Shown: positions 49,882 through 58,694, counted from the stretch's first letter. The stretch: 64,000 nt of DNA from Pseudosporangium ferrugineum (GCF_003002065.1 NZ_PVZG01000011.1:62001-126000); one strand, 5' to 3'. The notes: generated from the sequence alone by a model not told the origin. Made by a program: numbers and translations.

Positions 49882-51383
49882 GGCTTGATCACCTCCGTCA
49901 TGGCGCCGTGCAACTGTGCGGGTGGCTGCTTGGGGCCGCCGGCCTGCACCGCCGGCCCGCCCGTCGCGGGTTTGCGGCCCGCGTCGGAGATCCGCAGCAG
50001 CATGGCGACGAGCAGCCAGTTCGCCATGAGCGACGAGCCACCGGCGGACAGGAACGGCGTGGTCTGCCCGGTCAGCGGGATCAGGCCCGTGATGCCACCC
50101 AGGATGACGAAGACCTGCAACCCCAGGGTGAAGGCCAGGCCGCCGGCGACCAGCTTGCCGAACGAATCGCGTACGGCCAGCGCCGCGCGCAGCCCCCGCT
50201 CGACGATGAGCAGGTAGCACACGAGCAGCGCGGACAGGCCGAAGAGGCCGATCTCCTCGCCGAGGCCGGCGAAGATGAAGTCGGTGCGCACCTCGGGCAC
50301 GATCCAGGGCGAGCCTCCACCCGGCCCCGAACCGAACAGGCCGCCCGTGCCCAGGCCGAGCAGGCCCTGGACGAGCTGGTAGCTGCCGCCGAACTCCCGG
50401 TTGTAGAACTTGTCGGCGAACGGGTCGAGCCAGACCGAGGCGCGGTCGTAGAAGTTGGCGAACGGGCCGCCCACCGAGGCGCCCAGCAGGTACGCCACGT
50501 AGACGCCGCCGAAGAACATGAGCAGGCCGATGATCAGCCAGCTGGCACGCTCGGTGGCGACGTACAGGGTCACGACGAAGAGGCCGAAGTAGAGCAGCGC
50601 CGTACCGAGGTCCTTCTCGAAGACGAGGACCAGCAGTGAGAGCAGCCACACCGTGACGACCGGGCCGAGGTCCCGGCCGCGGGGGAAGTCGATGCCGAGG
50701 AACCGGCGGCTGGCCAGCGACAGCACCTCGCGCTTGCGAACCAGGTAGTACGCGAAGAACGACACCAGCGCCAACTTCGCGAACTCACCCGGCTGGATCG
50801 AGAAGGAGCCGATCCGGATCCACAGGCGGGCGCCGTTGACCTCGGAGATCGATGCCGGCAGGACCGCCGGGATCATCACCAGGACGATACCGACCAGGCC
50901 CAGCGTGTACGCATACCGCGAGACGGTCTTGTGGTCGCGGACGATCACCAGCAGCAGCGCCGCCAGGATCAGCGCGAAGAGCGTCCACATGAGCTGCCGG
51001 CCGCCCACCGCACCGAAGATCCCGGGGATGGGCTCCTTGCGGGCGATGGCGCGTTCGAGGTCCATGCGCCGCAGGAAGGCGACGCCCAGGCCGTTGATCA
51101 GTGCGACCGCGGGGATCAGCACCGGGTCCGCGTATACCGCCCGGAAGCGGACGACCAGGTGGAGCCCGACGAACAGAACGGTCAGCAGCGCCGCCGGAAC
51201 CCAGAACGACGAGGACAGCTTGTCGAGCTGGTTGATCTCCGCCGTGGCGCCGAAGAGGGCCACGATCACCATCGCGAACAGGAGCAGACCCAGCTCCGCG
51301 TTGCGTCCCGTCCTCGTGCCCGGGACGCGCGGCATCTCACCCGTGGTGGCGGGTGTGGGAGCCGGGAGGGCGGGCGCGGTCAA
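49878..51383 (-). CDS. rodA: SEDS peptidoglycan glycosyltransferase RodA/FtsW
   Basis: 501 residues with ten to twelve membrane helices. SEDS signatures: GLVGIVLVMIPAVLP, QPGEFAKLALVSFFAYYLV, FEKDLGTALLYFGLFVV, and the C-terminal GLTGLIPLTGQTTPFLSAGGSSLMANW pattern starting GGITGLIPLTGQ. It polymerises lipid II into glycan strands and pairs with PbpA. The frame's upstream start is a TTG (51383), 31 bp after pstP; an in-frame ATG at 51335 is the main alternative. Operon order fhaA-fhaB-pstP-rodA-pbpA-pknA-pknB is standard. Confidence 0.92.
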   Translation of the reverse strand: MTAPALPAPTPATTGEMPRVPGTRTGRNAELGLLLFAMVIVALFGATAEINQLDKLSSSFWVPAALLTVLFVGLHLVVRFRAVYADPVLIPAVALINGLGVAFLRRMDLERAIARKEPIPGIFGAVGGRQLMWTLFALILAALLLVIVRDHKTVSRYAYTLGLVGIVLVMIPAVLPASISEVNGARLWIRIGSFSIQPGEFAKLALVSFFAYYLVRKREVLSLASRRFLGIDFPRGRDLGPVVTVWLLSLLVLVFEKDLGTALLYFGLFVVTLYVATERASWLIIGLLMFFGGVYVAYLLGASVGGPFANFYDRASVWLDPFADKFYNREFGGSYQLVQGLLGLGTGGLFGSGPGGGSPWIVPEVRTDFIFAGLGEEIGLFGLSALLVCYLLIVERGLRAALAVRDSFGKLVAGGLAFTLGLQVFVILGGITGLIPLTGQTTPFLSAGGSSLMANWLLVAMLLRISDAGRKPATGGPAVQAGGPKQPPAQLHGAMTEVIKP

Positions 51384-51414
51384 GAAGAGTCCCCAGACTT
51401 CGGTCGGGCGGCGC

Positions 51415-52860
51415 TCAGTCGACGGGCCGGCACCCGACCGGGTCGCTGGTGACCGGCGGGTTCGGGTCCGAAGGCTGGGCGTCCGGCGTGGAGGCGGGCG
51501 CGGTTTCGGGCGCCCGGGAGGCGGTGCCCCGGGTGGGGGGCGTCGTCTTCCCGGAGGGCGGTGTGGTCCGCCCGGTCGGCGGAGTCGTGGGACCGGTCGG
51601 CCCGGCGGACGGCGGCGCGCTGCTGGGCGCGCACACCGGCTTGAGGTTGGGGTTGGACGCGTCCTCGCTGGTCAGCTCGAGCAACCGGCGCTGGGCGTCG
51701 GTCCTGCTGTCGGCGTGGATGCCCTGCTTGACCCGGTCCTGCGCGACCGTGGTCAGATCGTCGAGGCGTGCGGCGCTGGTCTCGTTGACGCTCGACAGGT
51801 CGAGGCCGGCGATCTGGCCCGGCACGCCGCGGAAGATGGCCAGCTGGCCCTGCTCCGTGGCGCCGACGTAATACTGATCCTGGGTGTACTTCCAGCCGCT
51901 CCACAGGCCGCCGCCGAGCACGGCGAGGAGCAGCAGGACGAGGAGGCTGGTGCGGACCGGGTGCCGCTTGGGCGGCGGCTCCGGGTCCTCGCGCTCGTAG
52001 GCGGGCCCCTCGGGCTGGGCCGGGCGCGGAGGTGCCTGCAGGGCCGCCGCACGGGCCGCCGCGCTGGAACTGTCCGCCACGGTCGAGTTGCCGCGGTCGC
52101 GGGCGGCCGCGCCGCCGACGATCGGTGCCTGCTCGACGATGTCCGCGTCGGTGGCGTCGGCGACCACCACGGTGATGTTGTCCGGACCGCCGCCGCGGAG
52201 CGCCAGCTGCACGAGCCGTTCCACGCACACCTGCGGGTCCGGGATGTCCCGCATGCTCTCGCCGATGGTTTCCGCACTCACCACACCGGAGAGACCGTCG
52301 CTGCAGATCAGGTAACGGTCGCCCTTGAGCACCTGGCGTACCGAATACTCCGGGTCGATGTCGCGGCCGTCGAGGGCGCGGGTGAGCAGCGACCGCTGCG
52401 GGTGGCTGCTCGCCTCCTCCGGGCTGATCCGGCCCTCGTCGACGAGCATCTGAACGTACGTGTCGTCCTTGGTGATCTGCGAGAACTCTCCGTGGCGAAG
52501 CATGTACGCGCGGGAGTCCCCGATGTGCACCATGCCGATCTTGCTGCCGGAGAAGAGCACCGCGGTCAGGGTCGTACCCATCCCCTCCAGGTGGGGATTG
52601 GCGTCCACGGTGTCCCGCAACTGCTGATTGGCCGTCCCGACGGCGTGCCGCAAGGCGTCCACGAGCGCATCGCCCGGCACGTCCTCGTCGAGCGGCGCCA
52701 TGGCGGCGATGACGATATTGCTGGCGACGTCACCGGCGGCCATGCCGCCCATGCCGTCGGCGACGGCAAGCAGCCGCGGTCCGGCGTAGACGGAATCCTG
52801 GTTTCCGTCTCGGATCAGACCGCGGTCACTCTGGGCGGCGTAGCGCAGGGTCAGGGTCAT
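51415..52860 (-). CDS. pstP: PP2C-type Ser/Thr phosphatase PstP
   Basis: 481 residues. PPM-type metal-binding motifs: SDRGLIRDGNQDS, ADGMGGMAAGDVAS, VHIGDSRAYMLR, LICSDGLSGVVS and GGGPDNITVVVAD. A linker and a membrane helix (RTSLLVLLLLAVLGGGLWSG) follow, then an extracytoplasmic domain of about 90 residues and a Thr/Pro-rich tail (PTGPTTPPTGRTTPPSGKTT). It reverses PknA/PknB phosphorylation. Its ATG overlaps the fhaB stop by four bases. Confidence 0.95.
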   Translation of the reverse strand: MTLTLRYAAQSDRGLIRDGNQDSVYAGPRLLAVADGMGGMAAGDVASNIVIAAMAPLDEDVPGDALVDALRHAVGTANQQLRDTVDANPHLEGMGTTLTAVLFSGSKIGMVHIGDSRAYMLRHGEFSQITKDDTYVQMLVDEGRISPEEASSHPQRSLLTRALDGRDIDPEYSVRQVLKGDRYLICSDGLSGVVSAETIGESMRDIPDPQVCVERLVQLALRGGGPDNITVVVADATDADIVEQAPIVGGAAARDRGNSTVADSSSAAARAAALQAPPRPAQPEGPAYEREDPEPPPKRHPVRTSLLVLLLLAVLGGGLWSGWKYTQDQYYVGATEQGQLAIFRGVPGQIAGLDLSSVNETSAARLDDLTTVAQDRVKQGIHADSRTDAQRRLLELTSEDASNPNLKPVCAPSSAPPSAGPTGPTTPPTGRTTPPSGKTTPPTRGTASRAPETAPASTPDAQPSDPNPPVTSDPVGCRPVD

Positions 52861-53339
52861 GGCCGTAACTCGAGAGAAGTGCGGCCGATCCGGATCGGCA
52901 CGCCAAGGGGGACGGGAGTAGGTCCGGAGACCTTACCGCGATCGAGATAGGTGCCGTTCGTCGAGCCGAGATCCTCGACGAACCACTGGCCGTCACGCGG
53001 CACGAGCCGGGCGTGCCGCGCCGACGCGAAGTCATCGGTGATGACCAGCGTCGAATCCTCAGCACGCCCTATGGTGATCTGTGCCTCACCGAGAGTGATC
53101 CGGGTGCCGGCCAGCTGACCGGCCGTCACGACGAGCTGCCGCGCCGACTTGCCGCGCTTCGCCTTCGCCGGCCGGCCAGGAGCCATCACCCCGCCGACCC
53201 CGCGAGGCGTGGCGACGATGCTCTTGGACCGGACGCCGGCGAAAAGATCCTTCCGGATGACCCCGACCACCGTGAACACGAAGATCCACAGCAGGATGAG
53301 GAACCCGAAGCGGGCGACGGTGAGGACGAATTCGGGCAA
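52857..53339 (-). CDS. fhaB: FHA-domain protein FhaB (FipA)
   Basis: 160 residues. A membrane helix near the N-terminus (GFLILLWIFVFTVVGVIRKD) and a C-terminal FHA domain: ITIGRAEDSTLVITDDFASA, RHARLVPRDGQWFVEDLGSTNGTYL, with the conserved GR, S, H and NG loop residues that read phosphothreonine. The start is a TTG at 53339, with no other good start nearby. It binds phosphorylated PknA/PknB targets and divisome proteins in mycobacteria. Confidence 0.92.
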   Translation of the reverse strand: MPEFVLTVARFGFLILLWIFVFTVVGVIRKDLFAGVRSKSIVATPRGVGGVMAPGRPAKAKRGKSARQLVVTAGQLAGTRITLGEAQITIGRAEDSTLVITDDFASARHARLVPRDGQWFVEDLGSTNGTYLDRGKVSGPTPVPLGVPIRIGRTSLELRP

Positions 53340-53344
53340 GGTGC

Positions 53345-54100
53345 TTAGCCGTCCACTCGGAACGTCAACGTGGTCGTACCCAGCTGGATCATGTCGCCCG
53401 GGTTCAGCGCCACGGCGGACACGCGCTGGCCGTTGACCATGGTTCCGTTGGTCGAACCGAGATCGGTCAGCACCACCTGGCTGCCGTCGTAGTCCAGCCG
53501 GGCGTGGCGGCGCGAGATGCCGACATCCGGCAGCCGCAGATTCGCCTGATCGCCGCGGCCGATCACGGTCGAGCCCATCTGCAGCGGGTACGTGCGCCCG
53601 TCGCCGGACACCAGGCCGACGTTGCGCCCGTTGTGCCCGTGCTGCTGATAGCCGCCCGGCTGCTGGTCGTACGGCGAATAGGCGGGCTGGGCGTCGTACG
53701 CCGGCTGCTGCACCGGGGCGACCTCGCCGCCGGTGTACACCTCCGCCGTGACCCGGAACATGCCCGTGTCGAGCCCGTCGCCCCGCTCGATCTCCACGAT
53801 CACATCGCCGTAGACCGTCCAGGCCTGCTCGCCGATGAACTCCGCCTGCGACTGGGCCAGCTCCTGGGCCAGCGCGGCGGCATACGGCGCCAGCCTGCTG
53901 TGGTCGTACGGCGAGAGATCGATCACGTAGCGATTCGGCACGAGAGTCCGGCCACCGGCGAGGATAGCCTTGTGTGCCTCGGCCTCCCGCTGCATGGCAT
54001 TCAGAATCTCCACCGGGTGCACGACACCCTTGAACACCTTCGCGAAGGCCCCCTCGACCAGGCCTTCCAATCGCTTCTCAAAGCGCTGCAGCACGCTCAC
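53345..54100 (-). CDS. fhaA: FHA-domain protein FhaA with N-terminal FhaA_N domain
   Basis: 251 residues. SVLQRFEKRLEGLVEGAFAKVFKG starts the DUF3662 (FhaA_N) domain of about 120 residues, followed by a Gln/Tyr/Gly-rich linker (YDAQPAYSPYDQQPGGYQQH) and an FHA domain: VIGRGDQANLRLPDVGISRRHARL and LTDLGSTNGTMVNGQRV. GTG at 54100 is chosen for GAGGAGGAG 4 nt before it and for match to the family N-terminus; an ATG nine codons upstream is in frame. FhaA binds phosphorylated MviN and controls peptidoglycan synthesis in mycobacteria. First gene of the seven-gene operon. Confidence 0.93.
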   Translation of the reverse strand: MSVLQRFEKRLEGLVEGAFAKVFKGVVHPVEILNAMQREAEAHKAILAGGRTLVPNRYVIDLSPYDHSRLAPYAAALAQELAQSQAEFIGEQAWTVYGDVIVEIERGDGLDTGMFRVTAEVYTGGEVAPVQQPAYDAQPAYSPYDQQPGGYQQHGHNGRNVGLVSGDGRTYPLQMGSTVIGRGDQANLRLPDVGISRRHARLDYDGSQVVLTDLGSTNGTMVNGQRVSAVALNPGDMIQLGTTTLTFRVDG

Positions 54101-54295
54101 CGGCTCCTCCTCGGGTTCCGAGGACATGATGGTATCCGGCCGCCGCTTGTGCATCTCTGCGACGAGCGGCCGGTCGCTCCTGACCCTCGTATGGCGGCCC
54201 TCGACGCCGTGCTAATCTTCCCTGGCGTCAAGGGCAGTACCTGCTCGCGATGTAACGAGGGACAGCGTAATCTGTTCCGGCTAACGCAGTGCCAC

Positions 54296-54378
54296 GGGGA
54301 TGTGGCGGAATGGCAGACGCGCACGGTTCAGGTCCGTGTGTCCGAAAGGACGTGGGGGTTCAACTCCCCCCATCCCCA
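54296..54378 (+). tRNA. tRNA-Leu(CAG)
   Basis: 83 nt, type II tRNA with a variable arm: acceptor GGGGATG / CATCCCC plus discriminator A, D-arm GGCGGAATGGCAGACGC, anticodon stem CACGG/CCGTG with loop TTCAGGT (anticodon CAG), variable arm TGTCCGAAAGGACG, T-arm GGGGGTTCAACTCCCCC. CCA is not encoded (CGA follows). It sits between fhaA (minus strand) and the epimerase operon, a usual tRNA-Leu location after fhaA. Confidence 0.97.
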
Positions 54379-54379
54379 C

Positions 54380-54435
54380 GAGCGACCAGGCGACCTCTGC
54401 CCGCGGACAGCGCGGGGCAGGGGTCGCTCTTTCTT
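54380..54435 (+). terminator. Terminator after tRNA-Leu
   Basis: GAGCGACC (54380-54387) pairs with GGTCGCTC (54422-54429); within it CTGCCCGCG pairs with the complementary GCGGGGCAG, and TTTCTTT follows. It begins 2 nt after the tRNA. Confidence 0.88.
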
Positions 54436-54470
54436 TCTGCTCCGGGGGCCGAGCCCCCGGAGACCCCGCG

Positions 54471-54620
54471 TTGCGGTGGGCACCCCAGGAGAGTCGGTTG
54501 CCCTCAAACCGGGCGTGGCGGTGGGCACCCCAGGGGTGATGGTTACCGTCGAACCTGGGCGTGGCGGTGAGTCAGCTCGGGCGTGGCGGTAGGTCGGCTC
54601 GGGCGTGGCGGGTGGGGCGG
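54471..54620. repeat. Degenerate tandem repeats around GGGCGTGGCGGTGGG
   Basis: A 44-45 bp unit beginning GCGTTGCGGTGGGCACCCCA occurs twice (54471 and 54515), then a shorter 22-bp variant (GGGCGTGGCGGTGAGTCAGC) two to three times up to 54620. It fills the leader between the tRNA terminator and the epimerase operon; no gene is visible. Confidence 0.75.
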
Positions 54621-54709
54621 CGCTCTTGCCTGGGCTGAGAGGGCTGTGGGATCGGGCGTTATGCTCGCGGTCGGTTTTTTTGGTGTCGAGGGGTCTGGGG
54701 TGTTCGCTC

Positions 54710-55783
54710 GTGGCCGTTGCTCTGGTAACCGGATCGGGTGGTCTCATCGGGTCGGAGGCGGTGCGGCACTTTGCCGGGCTGGGGCTCGACGTGGTCGGGA
54801 TCGACAACGACATGCGGCAGGAGTTCTTCGGGGCGGAGGCCTCGACCGCGTGGAACGTGCAGCGGCTGAGCTCTGAGCTGGGGTCGGCGTACGAGCACCA
54901 CGGGGTCGACATCCGGGACCGGGACGCGGTCGGGCGGATCTTCAAGCGGTACGGCAAGGACATCGCCGTCGTGATCCACACCGCGGCGCAGCCGTCGCAC
55001 GACTGGGCCGTACGGGACCCGTACACGGACTTCGACGTGAATGCCGGCGGCACGCTCACGATGCTGCAGAACACCCGCGAGCACTGCATCGAGGCGCCGT
55101 TCCTGCACTGCTCCACCAACAAGGTGTACGGCGACACCCCCAACCGGCTGCCGCTCGTCGAGCAGGAGACGCGCTGGGAGCTCGATCCCGCGCACCCCTA
55201 CTACGACGGCATCACCGAGGACATGTCGATCGACAACTGCCTGCACTCGATCTTCGGCGCGTCCAAGGTCGCGGCGGACGTCATGGCGCAGGAGTACGGC
55301 CGCTACTTCGGGATGAAGACGGCGATCTTCCGCGGCGGCACGCTCACCGGCCCGGCCCACTCCGCGACCGAACTGCACGGCTTCCTCGGGTACGTGATGC
55401 GCGCGAACATGGAACGGCGCACGTACCGGATCTTCGGTTACAAGGGCAAGCAGGTCCGCGACGCGATCCACAGCCACGACGTGCTGAGCGCGTTCGAGGC
55501 CTTCTTCCGCAACCCCGGCTCGGCGAAGGTCTACAACCTCGGCGGCGGACGCCACTCGAACTGCTCCAACCTCGAGGCGTTCGCGATCGCGGCGAAGATC
55601 AGCGGCACCGAGATGATCACCGAGTACGTGGACGAGAACCGCGTCGGCGACCACCAGTGGTGGATCGGCTCGATGGCCGCCTTCCAGGCCGACTACCCGG
55701 AGTGGAAGCAGGTATACGACGTGCCGATGATCCTCCAGGAGATCTACGAGGCCAACGTCGACAAGTGGGTCCCCGCGTCATGA
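54710..55783 (+). CDS. NAD-dependent sugar epimerase, CDP-paratose/tyvelose 2-epimerase-like
   Basis: 357 residues. Extended SDR: VALVTGSGGLIGSEAVRHFA (GxxGxxG), DVVGIDNDMRQEFFGAEAST, STNKVYGD, and a short catalytic YxxxK replaced in view by IFGASKVAADVM (Lys retained). DNDMR and STxWN pattern match the CDP-tyvelose 2-epimerase group, which acts on C2 of a CDP- or NDP-sugar. GTG at 54710 is selected, since family N-termini begin here; upstream in-frame reading would enter the repeat region. Its stop overlaps the next start (ATGA), so it works with the adjacent glycosyltransferase in surface polysaccharide. Confidence 0.85.
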   Translation: MAVALVTGSGGLIGSEAVRHFAGLGLDVVGIDNDMRQEFFGAEASTAWNVQRLSSELGSAYEHHGVDIRDRDAVGRIFKRYGKDIAVVIHTAAQPSHDWAVRDPYTDFDVNAGGTLTMLQNTREHCIEAPFLHCSTNKVYGDTPNRLPLVEQETRWELDPAHPYYDGITEDMSIDNCLHSIFGASKVAADVMAQEYGRYFGMKTAIFRGGTLTGPAHSATELHGFLGYVMRANMERRTYRIFGYKGKQVRDAIHSHDVLSAFEAFFRNPGSAKVYNLGGGRHSNCSNLEAFAIAAKISGTEMITEYVDENRVGDHQWWIGSMAAFQADYPEWKQVYDVPMILQEIYEANVDKWVPAS

Positions 55784-56586
55784 TCGACCAGGGCAAGCGC
55801 AACGTGCTCGGCGTGCTGGTCGACGCCGTCGACTACGACGCGGCGACCGAGAGGATCATCGAGGCGGCCCGCGAGCGCCGGCCGTACGCGGTGACCGCCC
55901 TGGCCGTGCACGGCGTGATGACCGGCGTCCAGGACAAGGCACACAACGCCCGGCTGAACTCGTTCGACCTGGTGACGCCCGACGGTCAGCCCGTACGCGG
56001 AGCATTGAACCTGGTCCACCACGCCGGCCTGACCGACCGGGTCTACGGCCCGGAGCTGACGCTGCGGGTTCTGCGCCAGGCGGCGGCCGAGGGCCTGCCG
56101 GTCTACCTGTACGGGTCGACCCAGCCGACGCTCGACAAGCTGATCCCGGCGCTGGAGCGGATGTTCCCGGCGCTGAAGATCGCCGGCGTCGAGGCGTCCA
56201 AGTTCCGCGCGAACCACCCCGGCGAGGACGTGGAGATCGCCGACCGGATCAAGGCCTCCGGCGCGCGCCTCGTCCTGGTCGGCCTGGGCTGCCCCCGGCA
56301 GGAGATCTGGGCGTACGCGATGCGCCCGCACCTGGACATGCCGCTGCTCGCCGTCGGGGCGGCCTTCGACTACCACGCGGGCCTGCTCAAGAACCCGCCG
56401 CCGTGGATGCAGAAGTACTCGCTCGAGTGGCTGTGGCGCCTCGGGCTCGAGCCCAAGCGGCTGTGGAAGCGCTACGTGCTGCTGAACCCCGCCTACGTCT
56501 CCCGCCTCGTCGCGCAGAAGACGGGCCTGTGGAAGGCGAAGCCGCCGGCGCCGACGAGCGAGCCGGTCCGTACGTTCGCGGTCTGA
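55780..56586 (+). CDS. WecG/TagA/CpsF family glycosyltransferase
   Basis: 268 residues. Signature motifs: VTALAVHGVMTGVQDK, DLVTPDGQPVRGALNL, YLYGSTQPTLDKL, LVLVGLGCPRQEIWAY, and VGAAFDYHAGLLKNPPPWMQ. GT26 enzymes transfer N-acetylmannosamine or related sugars to an undecaprenyl-linked acceptor at the inner face of the membrane. The ATG overlaps the epimerase stop by four bases. The C-terminus is extended with basic residues (RLWKRYVLLNPAYVSRLVAQ). Operon logic: the epimerase makes the NDP-sugar, this enzyme uses it. Confidence 0.92.
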   Translation: MIDQGKRNVLGVLVDAVDYDAATERIIEAARERRPYAVTALAVHGVMTGVQDKAHNARLNSFDLVTPDGQPVRGALNLVHHAGLTDRVYGPELTLRVLRQAAAEGLPVYLYGSTQPTLDKLIPALERMFPALKIAGVEASKFRANHPGEDVEIADRIKASGARLVLVGLGCPRQEIWAYAMRPHLDMPLLAVGAAFDYHAGLLKNPPPWMQKYSLEWLWRLGLEPKRLWKRYVLLNPAYVSRLVAQKTGLWKAKPPAPTSEPVRTFAV

Positions 56587-56601
56587 CCGTCCGGTGGTGC
56601 C

Positions 56602-56629
56602 GGAACCCCGCCGTGTCGAGCGGGGTCCC
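56602..56629 (+). terminator. Terminator of the polysaccharide operon
   Basis: GGAACCCCGC and GCGGGGTCCC pair (one mismatch) over an 8-nt loop, 15 bp after the glycosyltransferase stop. The rest of 56587-56890 shows no gene; it leads to the promoter of the following membrane protein. Confidence 0.75.
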
Positions 56630-56890
56630 GGCCGACCTCCCCAGGTCGAGCCCGTCATCCCGGCAAGCGGCGCACGTCGTGACAAAAAAGATCGATGCAC
56701 CGGGACGTCTGGCACCCGACATTAGGACACTCGTCACGATCACAACAGAGGGCATTGTCCGCTTCGCCCATTGGAATGAGTGCATGCCGTAGCCGGGTGC
56801 AAGCGTCGAGTCACCGCCCCCACCCCTACGGGTCACCGCTCCGGTGATATCCCGGTTCTGCGGGTTGCGTCATTGGTGAAGGCTGTCGAT

Positions 56891-57571
56891 GTGAACACCA
56901 CGACGGACCTCATCCTCATCGGCGCTCTCGCCGCGGTCTGGCTCACCGCCGGGCTGCTCGCCGATGCGCTTCCGGTCGCCCGTACGGCCCGGGAGCTCCG
57001 GCGCCGCGCCCGGGCGCTGTCCGCGCTGGTCGGTGCGGGCGTCGCGGTGTTCCTCGCCGTGCCGCTGCTGACCAGCCTGCTTCCCGGCGAGTCCGCGGCC
57101 TCCACCGCCGCCCTGCTCGCGTCCATCCCTGCCCTCGTGGTGGTAACGGTGACAGCGCGCCGGCTGACCCAGATCCGCCGCGGTGCCGCCGCCTTCGCCA
57201 CCGCCCCGCTCGCCCCGGCACCGCCCGCGCTGGTGGCCGCGGCCGCGCACCCGCTGGTCGCCACGCCGCTGCAGGTGACCGGGCTGGCCGCGCTCGCGGG
57301 CGTACCCATCGCCGCCGGCCTCATCGAGGTGCCGGGCGCGAGCGTCGCGGGCATCGTCATCACCGTGACCGCGGTCGTGGTGCTGGCCCTGGCCGTCCGG
57401 CACGTGGTCCGGCACAGCCGCCTGAACCTCGCGGTGCTGGCTCCCCTCACCCGCGGACGCCTCCGCGCCCGCCCGGCGGCGGTGTCCCGCTCCGAGGCGT
57501 ACGTGATGCTCCCCGAGGAGCCGACGGCTCCCGCGAAGCCCGCCACCCACGAGGTCGACCTGGCGGCGTAA
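56891..57571 (+). CDS. Hypothetical membrane protein, about five helices
   Basis: 226 residues. VNTTTDLILIGALAAVWLTA starts the protein from GTG 56891, with GAAGG eight nt upstream; an upstream GTG at 56876 is in frame. Helices lie at about 7-25, 45-65, 75-95, 125-145 and 150-175, followed by a basic stretch and an acidic tail (PEEPTAPAKPATHEVDLAA). Ala/Val/Leu dominate. No family recognised. Confidence 0.65.
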   Translation: MNTTTDLILIGALAAVWLTAGLLADALPVARTARELRRRARALSALVGAGVAVFLAVPLLTSLLPGESAASTAALLASIPALVVVTVTARRLTQIRRGAAAFATAPLAPAPPALVAAAAHPLVATPLQVTGLAALAGVPIAAGLIEVPGASVAGIVITVTAVVVLALAVRHVVRHSRLNLAVLAPLTRGRLRARPAAVSRSEAYVMLPEEPTAPAKPATHEVDLAA

Positions 57572-57582
57572 CACTCACGCCC

Positions 57583-57660
57583 ACCGCCGGACCGGGACTG
57601 CCCGGACCGGGCTGCCGGACCCTGCCGGACCGGGCTGCCGGACCGGGGCGGAGCCGGTGG
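57583..57660. repeat. Degenerate CCGGACCGGG repeats
   Basis: Units of CTGCCGGACCGGG and CTGCCGGACCCTG repeat five times in 57583-57660, and each half is self-complementary. They lie between the stops of the convergent membrane and hypothetical genes, so they may work as a bidirectional terminator. Confidence 0.6.
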
Positions 57661-57698
57661 ACCGCCGCCGCCACGGCGGCCCACCGGGCCGGGCGCAC

Positions 57699-58142
57699 TT
57701 ACTGGCGCTTGGCTTCCTGGACGTAGAGCAGCTCGAGGATCGACCGGGCCGCCTCGAACCACCGGTCCAGCCACTCCGACGGCGGCATGGTGCCGCGGGC
57801 CGGCAACTCCAGCAGCAGGCCGCGGAGCAGCGGGTGGTCCGCCATCGACTGCGACGGCGCGGCGTCGACCCAGCCGCCCGACGGGAACACCGGCTCGGTG
57901 AGGCCCTGCATGTCGAGGGACGGCAGCTTCGCCGCCCGGTCCAGCGCACTGGTCGGCTCGATCGGGGTACGGGTCGGCAGCCCCGACGAGGACAGGCTCG
58001 GGCCGCTGCCCCGCGCCACCAGCTCGCCGTCCTCCGAAGCCAGCGCCTCCCGCCGGTTCTGCCGGTACGCGCTCACGCCGCCGCTGAACCGGTCCTGTGC
58101 CGTCGAGGACCCGTTGCCCAGGTTGTCGGAACCAATCGTCAT
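57699..58142 (-). CDS. Hypothetical protein, 147 aa
   Basis: MTIGSDNLGNGSSTAQDRFS at the start, a low-complexity first half, then a helical second half (HPLLRGLLLELPARGTMPPS, WLDRWFEAARSILELLYVQ). ATG at 58142 with GGCGAG 6 nt upstream. No signal peptide or membrane helix. No family recognised; codon bias is fully coding-like. Confidence 0.65.
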   Translation of the reverse strand: MTIGSDNLGNGSSTAQDRFSGGVSAYRQNRREALASEDGELVARGSGPSLSSSGLPTRTPIEPTSALDRAAKLPSLDMQGLTEPVFPSGGWVDAAPSQSMADHPLLRGLLLELPARGTMPPSEWLDRWFEAARSILELLYVQEAKRQ

Positions 58143-58406
58143 CTGATCTCGCCTTGCCTCGCTCGTTGAGTTGGCTCTGCCCGCACCGTCACGCGAGGGG
58201 GACGGTCAGCCGTACGGGCAAACAGCGGTACGCCGGCGCGGTCCGGCCCGCGCTTAAGGCGTTCAACGAGGAGAGTCCCCACCGAGCGACGGCGCAAATC
58301 AGCCGAAATGTGACCGGCAGAGCGGCAGGCGAGGCGACTGCCGCCGAGGCAACCGCCGGGGGCGACCTGCCGGCGGGGCAACTGTCGGCGGGGCGACGGG
58401 ATGCAG

Positions 58407-58438
58407 GACGGCCGCCGTCGGGGTCGGCGGCGGCCGTC
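58407..58438 (-). terminator. Hairpin after the DUF397 gene
   Basis: GACGGCCGCCG and CGGCGGCCGTC form an 11-bp perfect stem with a 10-nt loop, 32 bp beyond the minus-strand stop of the DUF397 gene. The remainder of 58143-58406 holds other short GC-rich palindromes and no gene. Confidence 0.7.
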
Positions 58439-58469
58439 GGGTCTTGCCTCGTGCGTAGGCGGCGGCGTC

Positions 58470-58694
58470 CTAGAGGTCGAACTCGCCGTCCTTGGCACCG
58501 CCCACGAACGCGTCCCACTCGTCGACGGTGAAGATCAGGGCAGGTCCCGTCGGGTTCTTCGAGTCACGGACCGCGATGGCCTCGTCCACGAACGCCACCT
58601 CGACGCAGTTGTCGCAGTTGGGGCCGCTGCGCGTGCTCTTGAACCACTGAGCGCGGCTCAGATCGATCCGGAAACCCTTGGTCTCGACTTCCAC
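58470..58694 (-). CDS. DUF397 small protein
   Basis: 74 residues. FRIDLSRAQWFKSTRSGPNC and DNCVEVAFVDEAIAVRDSKN with GPALIFTVDEWDAFVGGAKD are the DUF397 signature: W-x-KS-S-x-S, C-VE and RDSK. The GTG at 58694 lies inside the end of the XRE gene (37-bp overlap), so they are coupled. DUF397/XRE-DUF5753 pairs abound in actinobacteria; some affect development or secondary metabolism (WhiJ/BldB-type) and some may work as toxin-antitoxin-like modules. Confidence 0.92.
   Translation of the reverse strand: MEVETKGFRIDLSRAQWFKSTRSGPNCDNCVEVAFVDEAIAVRDSKNPTGPALIFTVDEWDAFVGGAKDGEFDL

Noticed and set aside
48379..50649. Fusion of PbpA with upstream frame
   Set aside because: The upstream half is the rodA gene out of phase; PbpA begins at the GTG overlapping the rodA stop (49881).
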